Both the position numbers and the translations under genes were made by a program. The notes beneath the pieces are model-generated. The model saw only the letters and a list, made by a program, of their open reading frames with translations. It was not told the DNA's origin and did not search any database. A DNA stretch of 64,000 nt, taken from positions 1,240,001-1,304,000 of the forward strand of contig WJXW01000001.1 in the NCBI GenBank assembly GCA_015832175.1, given 5' to 3'. The stretch comes from Paraphaeosphaeria minitans. Its lineage: Eukaryota; Ascomycota; Dothideomycetes; Pleosporales; Didymosphaeriaceae. Of this stretch, positions 12,942 through 23,710 are shown one piece after another (positions within the stretch are counted from its first letter, which is position 1; the number at the start of each line of letters is the position of its first letter).

Positions 12942-13073
12942 GTAAGCTTCGTCGGCGTTGCTATTCTTGTCCGCAGCACAATCTATTCGGCCCTCGATGC
13001 TCAGCGGCGGGTTGATGGAGATGGCTAGGGTCATGCACCCGCGTCTCCGAGGTCAAGCTTCTTAGTGAAATGC

Positions 13074-13156
13074 GTGCAGCGTGCAGCGTGCAGTGTGCAG
13101 TGTGCAGTGTGCAGTGTGCAGTGTGCAGTGTGCAGTGTGCAGAGTGCAGCGTGCAA
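13074..13156 (+). repeat. GTGCAGT heptamer array
   Basis: Roughly eleven near-perfect copies of a 7-bp unit TGTGCAG, with a few C/A variants at the edges. It is in the opposite orientation to the array at 10893. Confidence 0.85.
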
Positions 13157-14117
13157 AACCTGGATGCGTGCTCGTCAGGCCGTCTATCGTGCCTGCAAGC
13201 GTGCCGACGAAGGGTTGCGAAAAGGCAGAGGTGGTCACCATTGGCCGCTGTACCGCCAGCCATGCTACGCAGTCATGCTACGAGGACCCGCCTCTGGGAT
13301 TGCGGTTGCCGTCACATGCATCCCTCTTCGCAGCGCGAGAGTCGACGATACCTAATTTCCACGAGAGGCATCACAGCATGTGTGGCACGGCGGGGCTCGG
13401 CGCGGCTCCCCCGTGTCCAAGCTTCCCGGACGCATGAATCAGGGCAATCTCCGCAGCCGACGTTTGCTTGATGATCGTCGACGGCGACCGGGGTCGCAGA
13501 CACCAGGCCGGAACATTATCATCACGGGCGACAATCAGATTGCATTTGCACGTCTTGCTCGCTACACAACATGGCCATGACGAGAGACGGACCACCAAAG
13601 TCATCCATCGAGACGGTCTTCGTCTTGTCCCGCAGCGGTCGCAAGCCAATAGATAGATACTCGGAGTAGGGAGGTACGAGCACGGCGATGCGGGATCGCA
13701 TAGGACAAGGATGGCTAGACGGTGACGAGTCGGCTGGCAGACGGGCTACGGCTACTGCGAACTTAACATAGGAGCGGGTTGAGACGCCATGTCCCATCCG
13801 GCAGCCTTCGCGACGGGCGACCACGTGGGAAGGGGAAGAAGCCGCCGGGGAGGGAAGGGAACACGCTCGTCATAGGTACGATAGACTAGGTAGGGAGACT
13901 AGGTGGACTACGGGGCGCGCAGCGTCCTTTTCAACGTCCAAAGCGCGTTTCCGCACGGTCGAGCTGCCAGAGGAAAGAAGGAAACCAGGAAAGAAAAAGA
14001 GGATGCCGGCACATGCAGCTGTGCGGTAGTGTCGGTCTCGGTGCGGCACAGCAAAAGCTAGACTAGTCCCTTCACCCGCAGCGTCCGTCGGCCGCCGGCG
14101 CGTGCACGGTAGTCAGC

Positions 14118-14148
14118 CCATGGCATGGCATGGCATGGCATGGCATCC
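14118..14148 (+). repeat. GGCAT pentamer array
   Basis: Five direct copies of the pentamer GGCAT within a short stretch. Confidence 0.8.
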
Positions 14149-14317
14149 CAAGCCAGCTGTGCGGAAGTGCGCAATGTGCAGCGGAATCACAGGTCGGGTT
14201 GAGGCAGAGGGAGGCGTGTGCCGGTGCGTCGGAGCTTTGTGCGCATGCACACTCCAATGGAGAGACTAGACGGTCTGATGGGCGGTGGTGCAGGACAGGT
14301 TGCCAGCGCTTCGAGGG

Positions 14318-14384
14318 GAGGCATGGAATGGGAAGGGAAGGCATGGGAAGGGAAGGCATGGGAAGGGAAGGGAAGGGAAGGGTT
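14318..14384 (+). repeat. GGGAA/GGCAT purine-rich array
   Basis: Alternating GGGAAGGGAAGGCAT units, about four copies, almost pure purine on the plus strand. Confidence 0.75.
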
Positions 14385-14462
14385 CAAGCCGCATCCGCAG
14401 GGCGCGTCGATCGATGCAGTGGCTCACGCCGCGCCCTATCCGTTTCCGCAGGCTCTGCGCGC

Positions 14463-15003
14463 AGAGAGGTGGGCTGGTGGGCTGGTGGGCTGCTGAACTG
14501 CTGGGCTGGTGGGCTGGTGGGCTGCTGAACTGCTGGCTGGTGGGCTGGTGGGCTGCTGAACTGCTAGGCTGGTAGGCTGCTGAACTGCTGGGCTGGTGGG
14601 CTGCTGAACTGCTGGGCTGGTGGGCTGGTGGGCTGCTGAACTGCTGGCTGGTGGGCTGGTGGGCTGCTGAACTGCTAGGCTGGTAGGCTGCTGAACTGCT
14701 GGGCTGGTGGGCTGCTGAACTGCTGGGCTGGTGGGCTGGTGGGCTGCTGAACTGCTGGCTGGTGGGCTGGTGGGCTGCTGAACTGCTAGGCTGGTAGGCT
14801 GCTGAACTGCTGGGCTGGTGGGCTGCTGAACTGCTGGGCTGGTGGGCTGGTGGGCTGCTGAACTGCTGGCTGGTGGGCTGGTGGGCTGCTGAACTGCTGG
14901 CTGGTGGGCTGGTGGGCTGCTGAACTGCTAGGCTGGTAGGCTGCTGAACTGCTGGGCTGGTGGGCTGCTGAACTGCTGGGCTGCTGGGCTGCTGGGCTAG
15001 GCT
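14463..15003 (+). repeat. Complex G-rich minisatellite
   Basis: About 540 bp built from alternations of GGGCTGGT, GGGCTGCTGAACTGCT and GGCTGGTAGGCTGCTG sub-units. Higher-order blocks of about 120 bp recur at least three times. The plus strand is rich in GGG runs and poor in C runs, so it is a candidate for G-quadruplex or slipped structures. Translated, it gives only Ser/Ala/Gln/Pro repeats, and I do not consider it coding. Confidence 0.9.
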
Positions 15004-15105
15004 GGGCTACTCTGGCCATGCACACACGTTTGCGTTCAAATGGGCGAGACCCTGCGCGGGGGCGCCGGTAGAAGGCGAGGCGAGGCGAGGCGAGGCGAAG
15101 CAGCT

Positions 15106-15222
15106 CTTTGGGCATGGCACTGGCACCGCAATGGTAGATACTCTTTGGGCATGGCACTGGCACCGCAATGGTAGATACTCTTTGGGCAAGGCACTGGGCA
15201 AGGCACTGGCACCGCAATGGTG
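15106..15222 (+). repeat. 36-37 bp direct repeat
   Basis: Two complete copies and one rearranged copy of a unit that begins TTTGGGCATGGCACTGGCAC and ends near GGTAGATACTC. The third copy carries an internal duplication of GGGCAAGGCACT. Confidence 0.8.
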
Positions 15223-15245
15223 ACAGGCGTGCCAGTCGAGCGGGC

Positions 15246-15446
15246 CTGTCACTGCGGCCTGCGATGTCACTGCGAAGCCTGTCACTGCGAGCCGGTCACT
15301 GCGAGCCGGTCACTGCGACTCTGCCTGCGAGCCTGTCACTGCGAGCCGGTCACTGCGAGCCGGTCACTGCGACTCTGCCTGCGAGCCTGTCACTGCGAGC
15401 CGGTCACTGCGACTCTGCCTGCGAGCCTGTCCTGTGAGCCTGTCAC
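15246..15446 (+). repeat. CACTGCGAGCCGGT repeat
   Basis: Direct repeats of CACTGCGAGC(C)GGT alternating with CACTGCGACTCTGCCTGCGA, about ten sub-units in all. The translation is a Cys/His/Glu periodic peptide that continues a spurious frame. Confidence 0.8.
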
Positions 15447-15737
15447 TACGGCCTGCCACTACCTACGGCCTGCCACCACCGCCTGCCACTACCGTCAGCG
15501 AGCCTGCCACGCCTGCCAGCCTGCGAGCCACCGTGTGTTTGTGCCTCCGGCGCCTGACATGCAGCAACAGCAGCCCGCTCTCTCGCTCTCTCACTCGGGG
15601 CCCTGTCGGGCCTTCCGGAGCTGCCACACGGCCTGGCTGGCCTGGCAGCACCATCCACCCTCGCCCGCCCGCCGTCTCGCCGCCTCGATGAGTGTCATTG
15701 AGCCCACTGTCACTGCCACTGCCACCGCCCGCCCTCG

Positions 15738-15840
15738 AAACCACCACCAGCACCACCACCACCACCAGCACCACCACCAGCACCAGCACCACCACCAGCA
15801 CCAACACCAACACCAACACCACCACCAGCACCAGCACCGG
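15738..15840 (+). repeat. CAC/CAG trinucleotide-type tract
   Basis: Imperfect CACCAC and CAGCAC trinucleotide array of about 100 bp, which would translate as His/Gln in one frame and Thr/Ser in another. It sits about 0.8 kb upstream of the start of the Zn2Cys6-PAS regulator. Confidence 0.85.
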
Positions 15841-16653
15841 CCCTCGCTACACGTCGCTAGCCCGGCGGTTTGCGCTGCAGGGGATGCTTGGTGGCGCATG
15901 CCCATACGCGAGCCTCCCAGCAGCCCGCCCCCCCTTCCCATCATTGCCTCGTCCACGCACAAGCCGCCGCGCGACTCTGCTCTTGGGACAGCCGGCATGC
16001 CTCGTCGAAGAACCATCAGCCGAACAATCAGCGAGCATGCCGTCGCCCACGCCGCTCCAAAAGCCCAAGCTCCCCATGGCCCGGCCGAACAGGGCCCCGT
16101 GCTGTGGCTGTCGTCCATCGCCTGCACCACCGCAGGGATTGCCACACAGATCTGGAGCAGAAGCGTAAGAACCGATCCACGTTATTACTGGACCATCTCC
16201 GCCGAGCTAGCCAGAGATTCCTCCTCCTGCCTTCAGCGTGCTCCAGCACGCGCCACGGAACCATTGGCCAAGTCATCCGCCCTCGCTCACCTCTTCTCCG
16301 GCCACCTCCCCCCAGCCCTGCCTCGACGGACTGGCAGCGCCTGCTCCCTGCTCCTTGCTCCTTGCTCCCTGCTACCACGGGAAGCTCGCCTGCTGACAAC
16401 GAGAGCCACGCTGAAACAAGTCCTCCGACCGCACAGTCTTGAACGGAAATTCCCAAAAAGGTACCGACCATCTTCTACCTCTCCGCCTCCAGCCCACATC
16501 CCTGCCCGGACTTCGTAGCTTTGACCGACGTTTCTGCTTCTCCGTGAGGGGCACCATCTGGAAATCTTGGGGCGCTTTGTCTTCTGGTTTTATGTGTTTG
16601 CCTCCCTCCCCCCCATGTTGTCGTAGTCGAGGTCCCGAGAACGTCACTCACCT

Positions 16654-18856
16654 ATGACGGACATGCAGACGCACCAATTCCCCCTTCTCGAATCGTACCA
16701 CCATCTGCCCAATTCGAGCACGTCTGCGGGTCCGTTCAACATACCAACCATTCACACTGAGCATTGCGCTCCCGCTCCCGCTGCAGCGTTTGAGCACTGC
16801 GCTGGTCGAGCAATGCAGAGTCTGTCCTTACCTCCTCCGACTTCACTTTCTGCCTCGCCGTACGGGCGATATCAAGAACTGGGAAGCGACCTGGTAAAGT
16901 TTCCACCGCAATTCAGTCCTGGTAGGCCTGAGCAGCACAGCTACCCGTCTCCTCCCATGTCCGATTCTCTTTCGCCCGCCCGCCGACCAGCCCATGTTGC
17001 CGAAGCAGAAGGACACTCTTGTCAACTGCGTCTGCACGAACCGCGTCTGCACGAACCACGTCCGCACCCACCACCATCGTCGTTGCTTGACCCTCGATCA
17101 GCAAACATCCCACAGGGCATCGCGCAACAACGTCCGCTCTATCCTGGAGAGTCTCAAGTCCGAGGCCCACCGATGCACTATCAACCAGCCCGCGCTCTTG
17201 ACCCTCCCTATGGTTCTGTGCATGTTGCGCAGAACTATGTATATGGATATCCCCCTCCTAATGTTTCTCAGTACCTTGGAAGCCAGGGTGCTCCGGGCCC
17301 CCAGGTCCAGCAGGGTGCCATCATAACACCGCAACCGCTGAGGCAGGCGAAGCCAGCAAGGAGAACCAAGGCGCACGTGGCGTCTGCGTGCGTCAATTGT
17401 AAGAAGGCGCATCTGAGTTGTGATGTCCAGCGCCCCTGCGGTCGGTGCGTTGCTTCGGGGAAGCAGGTCAGTGAATTGCTTGTTCCTTACCATGGGCAGT
17501 AGGCCCTCATTGACACAATCATCTCTAACATCTCTCTAGGATACCTGCAAGGACGTCCAGCACAAGAAGAGGGGCCGGCCGAAGCTTAGAGACGATAAAG
17601 AGTTTGGAAGGAGCGAGGAAGCTCGCACGGCACCCACGCTGCTTCTGGGATCGTTAACTCAGTCCGGGTCAGATGCTTTGGGCCAACAGTCCCCGTTCAC
17701 GACGGTGCATCGAGCGGCCGAGCCGTATCGTGTTTTGGCATCCACGCGCGACGAAGAGACCTCGAAACTCCATCTACAACCCGCTGCTATAACCACTACG
17801 CACCCGCCTCGTGTTGGTAGTTTCAGCGGATTAGCAGCCTCGCCGTACTCCGGAATACCCAATCTGGCATATCAGTCCATGCCTGTAGCGTTTCTCGATC
17901 TGGACCTCGTCATTCAAAAGACCAACCAAGCTTTTCAAGATCTGATTGGCTTTCTTGGCGATGCTCGTGGCAAAACGTTGGTGGAATTGCTTGAGACGCG
18001 GCAGCACGATGTTCTGCAGCAACTGCGCACCGAGTTGCGGATGGAGCGTGACGAGCGGGAGCCAGCTTACATGGCCCCTATAACTCCGGTCGGACAAGAT
18101 CCTATGCAGCCTGTCATGCAGTCAGTTGCGGATAAAGATGTTGACCAAGTCAGCCACGGATTTACGCACAGATCCGCGTATCTCAACTTCCGACTGCCCA
18201 GCGGTCAGTACCAGTCTCTCCAAACCCAGGTCAGACTTGCAAAGACATCATTGTACTTCGTGACGCTGGTGGTCCATGCACCATCGCGACCAGCAGGTCC
18301 GCCTCTTTTGACAAAGCAGCTGGCGCCCCCCACACCAGTTCGCTCCTCGCAGACCATGTCAGCTCCTACCAACGCACCGCCTGGAGAGTTTGGCACGTAC
18401 TCTCTTCGACCAAACTCGTCTGCCGGTTCCGCTCCTACGTCGCCCTATTTCAACTTCAAATCGGTCAGAACTTCACTTCCGACCATCAGTTCCAGCTCCT
18501 ACGGGGATGGTCCTTCGTACGGCTACTCTCTAACAGCTGGTCCCGAGCAGGGATATTCTTCGACTTACCAGCCGCCGTCCCAGCCGGGAGCGTACCCCTC
18601 CACCTACCAGCCTGCATCGAGGACAAGTTCGATTGCGTCCGAGGCTCAGCACGGGGTGGCTCACCCTTCGCGGCTGCAGGGGCTACAACTACCACCAATC
18701 CGCACCACGCCTGCTCTAGGATCGCCCCTGGCGCAGGACTTTGGTGAAAGCGCACGCCTGCGGCGGCGTGCTTCTCCTTCGAGCGCCGAAGCGAGATCCG
18801 ATTCGTCAGATACTGGAAAACGAAGACGCCTGAACATCCACGAAGTACTGGAATGA
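16654..18856 (+). CDS. Zn2Cys6 transcription factor with PAS-like domain
   Basis: Two exons, 16654-17466 and 17540-18856, for 709 residues. The zinc cluster lies centrally at residues 246-274 (C246-x2-C249-x6-C256-x5-C262-x2-C265-x8-C274), and the intron falls between the fifth and sixth cysteine. It is followed by KKRGRPKLRDD, a basic linker. A PAS-like region at about 382-450 (MPVAFLDLDLVIQKTNQAF...) comes next, then a Ser/Pro/Tyr-rich tail ending in a basic KRRR segment. The N-terminal 240 residues are Pro/Ser/His-rich. The layout, with a non-terminal cluster, RGRP linker and PAS, resembles the ERT1/AcuK group of gluconeogenesis regulators and related PAS regulators, but the cluster sequence is not clearly that of ERT1. 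The start is the first ATG of the open frame. The very repetitive DNA upstream makes the true 5' end uncertain. Confidence 0.85.
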
Positions 18857-20084
18857 CAAACGAAAGCATACGGCTGAACGGCATGTATCATCCGTCAGAC
18901 GATTGATCTAATACACAAACGTTGCAATGGTCCGTTTTACGATTCGTTGGATAGAGACTTGTACATACACTTTGTTCTCGACGAGGCCGGCCTTGTCGCG
19001 CGCGTTCGAAACACAACCCGTGGTTTGGAGCGCTACGTCGTCTTCCAGGGTTAGCTTTCCTTCCCTTCTACCTCCTTTGCATTTTCCGGAGACATCCGTC
19101 GTTATAGCACCGGCACTTCGGGGCAGCAGAGATACCACGGAGCGTTCCAGCTCATTTTCTCGACTTTGGTCACAAATTGTTTTATCACACATGTTATGTT
19201 TCCGCTTGTAGGTGCGTGCATGTCGAGGGAATGAAGCAGCAAGAGCGGGGAGTTTTTTGCGCGGGGAAGAAGACCGAGAGGCGACGACAGCGACGGCTAC
19301 TTGCGTTCCGTGGGACGGAACTTTGTTATTGGTCGAGCTTGTGGTGATTGGCTCTTCGGAGAATTTCGATCGATCGCCATGTCTGGTCAGATCTCAGGGA
19401 CCGGACAGCCACAACAGCAACAACAACAACAACAATAACAGCAACACGGAGGAACATGGGAGGAATGGCTAGGGCAAACGGACCATGTATACCCTTTATC
19501 ATGTCGAGTAGAATGTAACAGTACGATGGAACGAATGACACGGCCAGGCGCGTCGATGGTGGGAGGGTTCCTGTCGTCTGTGTGTCTGGCTGAGTAACGT
19601 TACAACGGGTACCTTGGCTTCGGACGTGGTGACGTTTGGCGCACTGGTGCACCGTGTTTCAGCATAGCGATTCGCACTCAGCAAGGGTTGCGGTTAAAGG
19701 GTAAACCGGGGGTCGACCAAGCGGCCTTGCGGGCGTGAAGAAAGCTTCAGGAGCAGAACCGAGCGGTCTGCTAGTTAGCCTAGTAGTTCCAGGTTCAAAC
19801 GCAACATCTGGTTTCTGAGCTGACACCAAACCAGACCAGTCATGGATCTAGGTGACACTATGTGGTGTCAGCGGCACTTCCCAAGTCCAACGTAGAAACA
19901 AGCTTTATGTAGAAATATTATACTGCATGCTGCACTGCATGCAAGTGGCACCTAAGCCTGAGCGCCAAAACACAACCGCTTTCAACGCCACGCTATACAG
20001 CAGCTTCACCCATTGCAAAGCAGAAACCCATATCCGTGAACGCCATTCTGGAAGGACCAAACTCCTTCGCTGAGCAGCAACCTT
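18857..20084. other. Convergent 3' spacer
   Basis: This spacer lies between the 3' ends of the Zn2Cys6-PAS regulator (plus) and the J-protein (minus). It holds a short CAA/CAG-rich tract at about 19410-19446 and no supported gene. A GGTTCAAAC element near 19792 looks like a tRNA B box, but no tRNA fold could be found around it. Confidence 0.5.
19410..19446 (+). repeat. CAA-rich microsatellite
   Basis: Imperfect CAACAG/CAACAA triplet run, about ten triplets long. Confidence 0.7.
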
Positions 20085-20821
20085 CTAGCCCACCACCTTC
20101 ATCTTTTTCTTCTTCTTCTTGCCATCCTCGGGACCCTTGCCCTTCTGGAAGTCTCTCCAGCTGTTGATGCGGGTGTCTCGCGTCTTTTCCCAGGCGTCAT
20201 CGTGCTCCCGCTTGCGCTTCCGCTCCGCAATCTCCTCCTCCTCCTTGCGCTGCGCACGACCTTCCTCCCGCATCTGCGCCTCCATCTGCCGCCTCTTCCG
20301 CTTCTCGTTGTCCATGATGACCCACGTCGTCTTCTCGCGCCACGCTCTGGCGAACTCGTCGCCGCGCGTCTCCTCGTCGTCGGCGGTGAGCTTGCGCTCG
20401 CGCATCAGCAGCATGCGCGCGTCGGAGATGTGCTCTTCCAGCTCGGCGCGCAGCTTCTCGTCCATGAGCACCGTCTGCGCTTTCTTGAGGCGGTCGAAGG
20501 CCTCGGGCGCCTTGGGGTTCGTGGTCTTGTCCGGATGGATGAGGAGGGACTTGTTGCGGTAGGTTTTTTTGATGTCGGACTCGGGCACGCCGGGCTGCAG
20601 GTCCAGCACGGCGTATGCGTTGAGCTTGAAGACGGAGAGGATACGGTCGATTTCGCCATCCTGTAGGTGGTCGTTGGTTATGGAGTGCTCACGACCATGG
20701 ATTTGCGTCGACGCGCGAATATGCACGCGCCGTGGGACGAGGTTGGGGGGCAACTCACCTTGTCGAGTGCCCTCCCGGCGGCCAGGAGCTCGGCCTCAAT
20801 ATCCGCATCTTCGTTGCCCAT
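20085..20821 (-). CDS. J-domain protein, DNAJC8/Spf31-like
   Basis: Two exons on the minus strand: 20821-20759 and 20660-20085, for 212 residues. Exon 1 encodes an acidic start (MGNEDADIEAELLAAGRALD). The J domain is at about 35-100 and contains the HPD tripeptide (LLIHPDKTTNPKAPEAF). The rest is a highly charged helix rich in Arg, Glu and Lys (KRKRRQMEAQMREEGR, ERKRKREHDDAWEK) ending in a polylysine stretch. This layout matches DNAJC8 and fission yeast Spf31, J-proteins associated with the spliceosome. It probably acts in the nucleus with Hsp70 during pre-mRNA splicing. It lies head to head with DBP4, with only 189 bp between start codons. Confidence 0.88.
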
Positions 20822-21010
20822 GGTGAAGATGTTGTTTGAGGTTGTAGCGACTGTGGAGTGGAGTGGTTGACTTAAAGGCAGTGAGCGAGCGGACCTCCGA
20901 GCGTAGCTTCCCCGCCGCCGCCTGGTCGTGCACAGACCACCAGGATCTTCGTCTCCAAAAAATTTGGCCGCCGTCTTGCAACTTCACCAAAGCACCATTT
21001 TCGCGTAGCC
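20822..21010. promoter_or_regulatory. Divergent promoter J-protein/DBP4
   Basis: Only 189 bp separate the two start codons, so both genes must share promoter DNA. An AAAAAATTTGG stretch near 20955 is reminiscent of the A/T element found upstream of ribosome-biogenesis genes in yeast, but the match is loose. Confidence 0.55.
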
Positions 21011-23554
21011 ATGGTATGTGCCCTCTGAAGTCGACATATAGCCACCATACTAATCGCCTTAGGTTGCGCAAGGAATTACCGGTCGCACCAGGCCGACAAA
21101 GGTGAAGAAACAGGCAGGAGCGCAGAAGAGAAAGCGCGACCATGTCTATGTTGAGCAGTTGGACGATGCGGTCGCCGAGCTCGTAAGGAACCCCTGAGTA
21201 CCTTCCGGATACTGGTTGCGCAGGCTAACAAATCTTTACAGGACCTCAAAGATGGCGCGTACAAGGACTTCACCGACCTCCCGCTCTCCGGCGCAACCAA
21301 AGCCGGACTCAAAGCGGCGCATTTCTCCATGATGACGGATATCCAGGCGAAAGCAATTCCCATCGCACTCAAAGGTCACGATATACTGGGGGCTGCAAAG
21401 ACTGGTAGTGGAAAGACCCTAGCCTTCCTCATTCCTGTCCTCGAAAATTTGCACCGACTGCAACACATCGGCGCCGATGCCGGCTTGGGCGCCTTGATCA
21501 TATCGCCCACGCGCGAACTCGCGATCCAGATATTCGATGTGCTACGCAAGATCGGAAAGCACGGCCACATGTTCGCAGCTGGTCTTGTCATAGGCGGGAA
21601 GAGTCTGGAGGCAGAGCGGGAGGCTCTTACGAGGATGAACATTCTGGTCGCCACCCCCGGCCGAATACTACAACACCTGTCGCAAACGGCCGCATTCAAC
21701 GTCGACGACCTCAAAATGCTAGTTCTGGACGAGGCCGACCGCATCCTCGACATGGGCTTTCAGAGGGACGTTGACGCTATCCTAGACTATCTCCCCAAGG
21801 AACGCCAAACCATGTTGTTCTCAGCTACGCAATCCAGCAAGGTCTCCGATCTAGCTCGCCTAAGCTTACACGAACCAGAGTACGTATCCGTGCACGCCGA
21901 GGACAAATCTGCCACGCCGAAGACCCTGCAGCAGAACTACTTCGTTTGCCCGGTCGAGGAGAAGCTAGATACACTCTGGAGCTTCATTCAAGCAAGTAAA
22001 AAGAAGAAGATACTGTGCTTCTTTTCGTCGGCCAAGATGGTCCGCTTTGTATACGAATCCTTTCGCCACATGCAGCCAGGTATACCTCTGCTACACATCC
22101 ACGGTCGCCAAAAACAAGGGGCTCGACTCGATGTAACCACCAAGTTCGGGGCTGCCAAAGCCTCCTGTCTTTTTGCTACCGACGTTGCAGCGCGTGGTCT
22201 TGACTTCCCCGCTGTCGATTTTGTGATACAGGTAGACTGTCCTGAAGATGTGGACACTTACATCCACCGCGTTGGTCGAACAGCGCGCTACCACCGCGAA
22301 GGTCGCGGTGTCTTATTTCTGGCCCCAAGCGAGGAGGAGGGCATGCTGAGACGGTTCGAAACCAAAAAGGTTCCCATCGAGAGCATCAACGCCCGGCAAA
22401 AGAAGAAGCAGTCTATCAAGAGCCAGCTGGTACACATGTGTTTCAAAGACCCCGAGCTGAAATACCTTGCACAGAAAGCTTTCGTCACATACACCAAGTC
22501 TCTGTACGTCCAAAAGGACAAGGAGATCTTCAACATCAAAAACTACGATTTGGAAGCCTTCGCCGCGAGTCTTGGTCTTCCAGGTGCACCGAAGATTAGG
22601 TTTCTCAAGGACGATGACGACAAGAAGAAGAAACAACAATCTCGGCAAGAACTTGAGGTCTCCGAGTCAGATGAAGAGGAGGCTGAAGGCAAGCAACCCA
22701 AAACGGTGCGTACGAAGTATGACCGCATGTTTGAGAGGCAAAACCAGAACGTCCTTGCGGACCACTACAAGAAGCTTGTTCAGGATGGCGAAGCAGAGGG
22801 CGCATCGGATGAGAATGACTTCACTGGCGATGCACCCAACGCCGGCAAAGACGATGACGACTTCCTTGCTGTCAAGCGAAGAATTCCTGCCGAGGGAGAG
22901 GACGCGGATGCGCAAGGCGCAGAGAACGACGACCCCACTGCGTCGAAAGGCAAGGTCATCCATCTGGCCGGTGCATCTCAACCCCTTATCATTGACAGCA
23001 ATCGCCGCGAGAAGCTCCTCAAATCCAAGAAGAAGCTGCTCAATTTCATGGACAAGGGCAAGAAGCTCATCTACGACGATGACGGCAATGCTCACGAAAT
23101 GTACGAACTCGAAGATGAGGATGACTTCCGTGCCAAGGGTCTGCCCGAAGAGCAGCGGCAGAAGTTCCTCGATGCCGAAAGGGACGCTGTTGCTCAGGTC
23201 GATGTGCTCGACAAGGCAGCGGCGAAGGCGAAAAGGAAAGAGAAGGCGCGGAAACGGAAGGAGCGAGAAAGGGGCGAAGTGGGCGTGGGAAGCGACGAAG
23301 AAGGGGGCGCGGAGGTTGCCGATGCTTACGAGGATGCTCTTGCCAACTTCAGGGCGGATGCCATGCTCAGCGACGACGACGACGGAGACGACGACGAGCA
23401 ACCGCAGAAGCACGGCAAGAAGTGGTTCCAATCAGACTCGGAAGAGGAATCCGCGCCCAGCAAGAAGCGCAAGAAGACAAAGAGCATTCGGCACGTGGAG
23501 GAGCCGCAAACGCTCGAGGACATGGAGGCTTTGGCTGCGGGTCTTTTGTCCTGA
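21011..23554 (+). CDS. DBP4: DEAD-box RNA helicase DBP4 (HCA4)
   Basis: Three exons: 21011-21013 (the ATG alone), 21063-21182 and 21242-23554, for 811 residues. The first intron carries a TACTAAT branch point. The N-terminus [20 protein letters not shown] and [11 protein letters not shown] are DBP4-like. Motifs: AKTGSGKT at 93-100, [16 protein letters not shown] at 204-207, SAT, ARGLDFP and HRVGRTAR. After the helicase core come the [18 protein letters not shown] and [18 protein letters not shown] segments and a long acidic and lysine-rich tail, all typical of DBP4 (human DDX10). The yeast protein is nucleolar and releases U14/snR41 snoRNAs from pre-rRNA during 40S assembly. It is the second ribosome-biogenesis helicase in this window, unrelated in position to DBP10. 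Confidence 0.95.
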
Positions 23555-23661
23555 TTCTAGTCTACGTAGCCCCTGAGCACACAATAGGTACACCGTTCCA
23601 GAGTTCCGCACCTGTACAATGCTTCCGACCCCAATGCCAAGGTAAATAAAGTCCCGCTACG

Positions 23662-23710
23662 GTATGTATGTATGTATGTATGTATGTATGTATGTATGTA
23701 TGTATGTATG
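23662..23710 (+). repeat. (GTAT)n microsatellite
   Basis: About twelve perfect GTAT tetranucleotides, 108 bp after the DBP4 stop codon, within its probable 3' untranslated region. Confidence 0.9.

Larger units (their letters stand above)
10198..16653. other. Gene-free repeat-rich region
   Basis: About 6.4 kb without any convincing gene. Open frames of up to 433 codons exist, but they are translations of low-complexity DNA. The stretch contains at least eight unrelated tandem repeats (listed separately), mostly between 12.8 and 15.9 kb, with homopurine and G-rich bias on the plus strand. The last few hundred bases should be promoter and leader of the Zn2Cys6-PAS regulator at 16654. Nothing in it resembles a transposase, reverse transcriptase or terminal repeats of a mobile element. 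Confidence 0.6.

Noticed and set aside
12309..13034. 241-codon open frame on the minus strand
   Set aside because: Its start is the 18-bp minisatellite read as CPLESP repeats; the remainder lacks any family resemblance.
15217..16518. 433-codon open frame on the plus strand
   Set aside because: It is built from CACTGCGAG and CACCAC/CAGCAC repeats and then from proline/arginine-rich translation with no domain; competing frames of similar length occur on both strands.
19713..19812. tRNA-like element (GGTTCAAAC B box with GACCAAGCGG upstream)
   Set aside because: No complementary acceptor, D or T stems can be drawn at the required spacing.
22667..23431. 254-codon antisense frame inside DBP4
   Set aside because: It is the reverse of the acidic/lysine-rich DBP4 tail, whose codon bias keeps the opposite strand open.
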